In this document: one piece after another, positions 43,559 to 47,092 of the stretch
Numbering within the stretch: position 1 is the stretch's first letter
How the letters are laid out: every line of letters starts with the position of its first letter
Made by a program: the position numbers and the translations under genes
Notes under the pieces: model-generated
What the model saw: only the letters and a program-made list of their open reading frames with translations
What the model was told of the DNA's origin: nothing
Database searches by the model: none
Source of the DNA: Lentimicrobium sp.
GTDB taxonomy: Bacteria > Bacteroidota > Bacteroidia > Bacteroidales > Lentimicrobiaceae
Reading direction: 5' to 3'
Assembly (NCBI GenBank): GCA_024709105.1
Contig: JANJXJ010000003.1
Coordinates: 1-47,092, forward strand
DNA: 47,092 bases

Positions 43559-45139
43559 CTATTTCTTGCGTGTTTTTACAATGTTGTGCTCCAGGTGATG
43601 CTCAATGGCATAGAGTTCATCTTCGTAGAAGTGTTTATCTGCAGCATAGGGTTGCAAATTGGCTATGGTGTTTTCTACTTCGTCATACTTCGCCAGATAC
43701 ACCTGATCCATCCACTCCATGTTGCGGGCTTCGTTGAATTTAAGTGCAAAAAGTTTTTCGCCGTTCAGTTCAAGTGTTCCCAGCATACTGATTTTACCGG
43801 CAGAGGAGGTCATAGTGATGTACCTTGACGGACGGTTGATGGATGAAAGTGAGCGGTAAACTTTGCTGAACACCTCATTGATTTTTGCAAGGGGCTGTGT
43901 AAAATAGTGATGCTCACCAGTAGGCCTTGCGCAGTACATTGAATGGAATCCAACACCCAGTGTAGCCAAAAGATTACCCAGGTCAATCCAGTTCTGAGCT
44001 GAACGGTCAACATCCACAACGCCATTATCGTCAACAAACAGGCTGATGTGATTCATGATCGGGCTCTGGCTTTTGACAGTTGCTCCGTGTGCCTTTAACC
44101 TGCGGATAGCGGCTATGGTACTGGGATTCATCAACTCGCGAGGAGTAGAGAAATGCGACATAAATACCAGCTGAATACCATTGTCGTACAAACGCCTAAT
44201 CAGGCTAAGCATTTTGTTGTATGAAGGCATGATTACCAGTTCAGGATTAAAAGTCAGCACCCTGGTGCCCAAGCGGATGGTTTTGATGTGACCCAGCGCC
44301 GGGTCTTCGATAATCGGGGTAATATATTCTTCAAAACGATCGGCGCTCAGATAACCCGCATCTCCGCCGGTGATGAGCACGTCACTCACTTCGGTGTGCT
44401 GCTTCAGATATTCGTGAATCTGATAAACGTCGCGCTGAATAAACATATCTTCATCACCACGCACCTGAGCATGACGGAAACAATAATTGCAGAATGCAAA
44501 GCAGTTCTGGGTCTGAATGTCGAAAATAAGCTGACACTGCGGATATTTATGCTGACTGCCTTCCACAATCTCGGCTTCACCCTCCGAATTGATAAAGGTG
44601 GGCTTGTTCAGCTGCTGCTTTCCGTCGTGCGGATTGGTTTCCTTGATGTAATCCTTTACTATCTGCTGCTTTTCTTCCTCTGAAGTTGCACTCAGGTAGG
44701 CTTTTGCAACATCGGGCCTGATCATTCCCGGTTGCGGGAAAACCAGCTGGAAAACAGAATCCTTTTCAAAATTTCTCCAGTTGATGGTATTAAGCACGTG
44801 TTTGGTGGCCATAAACCGGTAAACATGGATAAAGAGTTCACGCTCTTCAAGATGGCCGATGTGGATTCCGTTTTCTTCGAGAATGGCATTGATTTCTCTG
44901 AAACCCTTGATGCCTGAATAATGCTTTTTGTCGTTAAAATGAAACTCTTCTTTTTCTTTTAAGCCTGAGTGTCTGGTAAAAGCAGCATGAAGCCTGGCAA
45001 GTACACCGGCAGGCAATAAATTTTCGTCACGGATAATTGCTTTTGTTTCCTCAGAGTAGTGGAAACGGGTCATCAGTTCTTCTACTTCGCTTTGGCTGAA
45101 AAGTACTTTTTCAGGTGTGGCTGTCAGGTTGTTGTTCAT
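43559..45139 (-). CDS. Divergent KamA-family radical-SAM 2,3-aminomutase (lysine 2,3-aminomutase-like)
   Basis: A 526-aa protein, about 110 aa longer than classical lysine 2,3-aminomutase because of an N-terminal extension. It has the radical-SAM cysteines Cys213, Cys217 and Cys220 (C-F-A-F-C-N-Y-C), an Arg222 matching the carboxylate-binding Arg134 of the Clostridium subterminale enzyme, L-I-T-G-G-D-A near 255 (S-A-M site), and Lys449 in S-S-A-G-K-I matching the PLP lysine Lys337. My alignment from memory puts Ala404 and a Thr/Ile at ~441-442 where that enzyme has Asp293 and Asp330, which bind the lysine side-chain amine. The C-terminal C-N-C-D-V-C zinc motif is also missing. The substrate may not be lysine. 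Confidence 0.88.
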   Translation of the reverse strand: MNNNLTATPEKVLFSQSEVEELMTRFHYSEETKAIIRDENLLPAGVLARLHAAFTRHSGLKEKEEFHFNDKKHYSGIKGFREINAILEENGIHIGHLEERELFIHVYRFMATKHVLNTINWRNFEKDSVFQLVFPQPGMIRPDVAKAYLSATSEEEKQQIVKDYIKETNPHDGKQQLNKPTFINSEGEAEIVEGSQHKYPQCQLIFDIQTQNCFAFCNYCFRHAQVRGDEDMFIQRDVYQIHEYLKQHTEVSDVLITGGDAGYLSADRFEEYITPIIEDPALGHIKTIRLGTRVLTFNPELVIMPSYNKMLSLIRRLYDNGIQLVFMSHFSTPRELMNPSTIAAIRRLKAHGATVKSQSPIMNHISLFVDDNGVVDVDRSAQNWIDLGNLLATLGVGFHSMYCARPTGEHHYFTQPLAKINEVFSKVYRSLSSINRPSRYITMTSSAGKISMLGTLELNGEKLFALKFNEARNMEWMDQVYLAKYDEVENTIANLQPYAADKHFYEDELYAIEHHLEHNIVKTRKK

Positions 45140-45227
45140 TTCGGGTGATTTTTGTGTAATCTTATTTTGATTGATTTTCTTCCTTCCAACGACAAAACTT
45201 GGACTTGATTAATCCATTATAAACTGA

Positions 45228-45248
45228 TTATCTGATTGTTACAGATAA
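45228..45248. repeat. Short inverted repeat upstream of the kamA-like gene
   Basis: TTATCTG (45228-45234) / CAGATAA (45242-45248), perfect 7-bp arms with a 7-nt spacer, about 90 bp upstream of the start at 45139. It could be an operator, but no regulator gene is nearby. The rest of 45140-45425 shows nothing further. Confidence 0.3.
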
Positions 45249-45425
45249 AAGGTTTACAACTGTAATCTGCTTTGCAACTCATAAAATGCTTATGCAAAAG
45301 CACTCAGTTTCAAGCGGTGAAAGTAAACAAAGACTTGGACTTAGCACATCAATTGATAAAATTTTTTTTGAGTGTTATTTTTGATCAAGAGTTATAAAAA
45401 TAAGGGGATAGAGTTGATAATTTGA

Positions 45426-45659
45426 AGTTTTGAAAAGGTAAAAATATCAATGGATGAAAAAGGTAGTGCTACAGACAATGTTTATATTGAACGTTTCTTC
45501 CGAACCATAAAATATGATAAGATTTACCTGGAGCGACCAGAAACCGGAAATGAACTGTATGCGGTTTGTAAACAGTTTATCAACTACTATAACGAAAGAC
45601 GGGATCATTCTGCTACCGGGGATGTGCCGCCAAATAAGGTTTACAGGAAGGTTGCATGA
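45426..45659 (+). pseudogene. IS3-family transposase (OrfB) C-terminal remnant
   Basis: Only the last ~75 codons of an IS3-group integrase-type transposase remain. They read K-I-S-M-D-E-K-G-S-A-T-D-N-V-Y-I-E-R-F-F-R-T-I-K-Y-D, including the final Glu of the DDE triad, then I-N-Y-Y-N-E-R-R-D-H-S-A. A TGA at 45423 closes the frame upstream, and the rest of the gene with the other two catalytic acids is gone. It marks an old insertion next to the AT-rich tail of the window. No terminal inverted repeats were found. Confidence 0.85.
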
Positions 45660-45875
45660 GTTTTCAACAAAACAGGAAAGTTACTAATCTCCCCCCGCCC
45701 CGTGTTAACAATGGCAAAATAATTATATTTGTATTAAAAATTGTTTAAAGGGATTAAGCAACCCCAGAGATGTTTGGATTTATTTTGAAGGCAATATGAG
45801 CGGAAAAACATTTTCACCAGAATTATGGCACTTTATATACCGAATTCCCCGTCTATGGTAAAAAAAATTAAAACG

Positions 45876-46370
45876 ATGACACGGAAACCCAATTTTAAGA
45901 CAATCAAGTTGACTTGGATTATATCCATGTGGACATATTGCGCCTTCTTAAATGTTAGCTGCAATAATATTAAATATTCGACAAAATTAACTGATATTAA
46001 ATATATCAATTTGAATGCTTTTTGCGAGCGAAATAAGATCAACAAGAATGACACTTGCAATTTGCAGATATCCATAACTAATCTTTCCACTGATACACTA
46101 TTTTTTGAAAATATCCATTCGATTTCATTAAATTATGTGAAAAATGAAAAAGAAATCTTTGGTGATCACCGTTATATTGAATTTAATAGCGTGGTTAGCA
46201 ATTTAATTTTATATCCAAATTTACCTTATAGTTTTAATGTATTTTTCTCTGATTCAACAAATTTTTTCAATTCAGGACTAAATAAGGTCTACATTTCACT
46301 CTTTATTACAAGAAATGAATCAACTTATGTTTCACTTTCAAATCAGTTTGAAATTTACTTTGTAGAATGA
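45876..46370 (+). CDS. Predicted lipoprotein of unknown function
   Basis: The frame is open from 45825, but the ATG at 45876 starts a signal ending in F-L-N-V-S-C-N, a plausible lipobox, and gives 164 aa. The mature part is polar, rich in Asn, Ser and aromatic residues, with beta-strand character (for example L-Q-I-S-I-T-N-L-S-T-D-T-L-F-F), reminiscent of an Ig-like sandwich. I recognise no family. Base composition is clearly more AT-rich than the metabolic genes before it, which together with the nearby IS remnant suggests recently acquired DNA. Confidence 0.55.
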   Translation: MTRKPNFKTIKLTWIISMWTYCAFLNVSCNNIKYSTKLTDIKYINLNAFCERNKINKNDTCNLQISITNLSTDTLFFENIHSISLNYVKNEKEIFGDHRYIEFNSVVSNLILYPNLPYSFNVFFSDSTNFFNSGLNKVYISLFITRNESTYVSLSNQFEIYFVE

Positions 46371-46445
46371 TATGCCCCTCCCGGCTTACCGTTATTTCGA
46401 TTTCTTTTTCAAATCCAATAACATCCACACTTCAACTAAATTCCC

Positions 46446-46453
46446 TATTTTTG
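46446..46453 (+). promoter_or_regulatory. Candidate minus-7 box of the last gene
   Basis: TATTTTTG fits TAnnTTTG and ends 30 bp before the ATG at 46484. A minus-33 element was not identified. Confidence 0.35.
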
Positions 46454-46483
46454 AAACATAATTGTATTAAGAGAAAATAAACT

Positions 46484-47092
46484 ATGCAACACTTAAAAAA
46501 ATGGGCTTATTCCCCACCTGCAGTATACTTATACGTTTTGTTAACTATTCTATCAGGTTGTGGAATAGGTACACCATTAAGAACTAAAAGCAGCTTTTCA
46601 TATTGCTTTGATGGAGAAAATACTGGTTTAGATACCATGCTAAAGTTAAATGGTTTTTTTTATATTAAAAATGAAGTTAATAAAAATTTGATAATTGATA
46701 AGTCCAATGTTGGAAACTTTCAACCAGCATTTAAGTTTTACGAGAATGGCTTTGTACATCGTAATCCATACATCCTTTTAGATTTAAATAAAAGCAAATT
46801 TGGATCACGGATTGATAACTTTTCAGGAGCAGATTTTGGCCGCTATATCCTAAATGGTGATACAATAAAAATTCAACTCGTAGAACCACCTGGAGGGCAG
46901 ACTCAAGATATCTACGAGGTTTGGTTTGTTATTATAGACAAGTATAATATGAGACCTGTTTATTGGGGCGACCCTGATTTGGTTTCTGATAAAACTGTGG
47001 AAGAATATATCAAAAAAGGACCTTACCGGAACGAAACTTTTACATTTTACCCCATGGAAAGCAAAATCAACCCTGAAAAAACCTGGATTTAT
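46484..47092 (+). CDS. Predicted lipoprotein of unknown function, 3' end outside the window
   Basis: An ATG at 46484 opens 203 codons without a stop up to the window edge. The N-terminus is a lipoprotein signal: positive M-Q-H-L-K-K, a hydrophobic core, then L-L-T-I-L-S-G-C. The rest is beta-rich with many aromatic residues (for example L-N-G-F-F-Y-I-K-N-E, then D-I-Y-E-V-W-F-V-I-I-D-K). No family recognised. Like the gene before it, it is AT-rich. Reading frame and signal make it a credible gene. Confidence 0.65.
   Translation, partial: MQHLKKWAYSPPAVYLYVLLTILSGCGIGTPLRTKSSFSYCFDGENTGLDTMLKLNGFFYIKNEVNKNLIIDKSNVGNFQPAFKFYENGFVHRNPYILLDLNKSKFGSRIDNFSGADFGRYILNGDTIKIQLVEPPGGQTQDIYEVWFVIIDKYNMRPVYWGDPDLVSDKTVEEYIKKGPYRNETFTFYPMESKINPEKTWIY

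Noticed and set aside
39385-45139. Classical lysine fermentation operon
   Set aside because: Beta-lysine 5,6-aminomutase, diaminohexanoate dehydrogenase, the cleavage enzyme and the ammonia-lyase are absent, and the KamA homologue is divergent.

Overview
The window looks like a chromosomal piece of a member of the phylum Bacteroidota, probably Bacteroidales or Marinilabiliales-like. The main reasons are SprA, the giant outer-membrane translocon of the type IX secretion system (T9SS); an esterase with a T9SS-type C-terminal sorting domain; a Porin_10-type putative porin; a Bacteroidetes-style TonB-dependent receptor; and several candidate promoters with the TAnnTTTG minus-7 box typical of this phylum. 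No tRNA, rRNA or CRISPR array was seen.

Layout. 1-8.4 kb: envelope and carbohydrate genes (DUF418 membrane protein, secreted ADP-ribosylglycohydrolase-like protein plus NagX-like acyltransferase, SMP-30 lactonase lipoprotein, aldose 1-epimerase, a beta-barrel protein, a GT39/ArnT-like glycosyltransferase). 8.4-15.3 kb: a minus-strand housekeeping block: arsC, prfB (with a textbook programmed +1 frameshift), recX, an FKBP lipoprotein, a sirtuin without the usual zinc cysteines, malate dehydrogenase and a malic enzyme/phosphotransacetylase fusion. 15.5-26.1 kb: the plus-strand series ruvA, sprA, gcvH, a VanZ-like gene and tonB, interrupted by an oppositely oriented orphan ParA ATPase that shares a terminator with sprA. 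26.1-36.1 kb: outer-membrane and secreted proteins: a small beta-barrel, a secreted esterase with a Porin_10 porin, a T9SS-cargo esterase, a TonB-dependent receptor and a GH13 lipoprotein.

36.1-39.4 kb is a mobile or accessory pocket. It holds the second copy of a ~150-bp multi-palindrome repeat (the first is at 26.5 kb), a higBA toxin-antitoxin pair and an apparently full-length group II intron. The intron's exon-binding sites can be matched by eye to its flanking exon. The flank also carries two strong hairpins of unknown nature.

39.4-45.1 kb is the most interesting metabolic unit. It is a minus-strand gene set encoding a divergent KamA-family radical-SAM aminomutase, both subunits of a 3-oxoacid CoA-transferase, a class III aminotransferase and a thiolase. 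Read in order they make a coherent route: alpha-amino acid to beta-amino acid, then beta-keto acid, then beta-ketoacyl-CoA, then acetyl-CoA plus a shortened acyl-CoA. The KamA homologue keeps the iron-sulfur cysteines, the carboxylate-binding Arg and the PLP lysine. It appears to lack both aspartates that hold the side-chain amino group of lysine in the characterised enzyme, so the amino-acid substrate is open. The enzymes of classical lysine fermentation are absent.

45.4 kb to the end: an IS3-family transposase remnant, then two AT-rich lipoprotein genes of unknown function, the last cut by the window edge.
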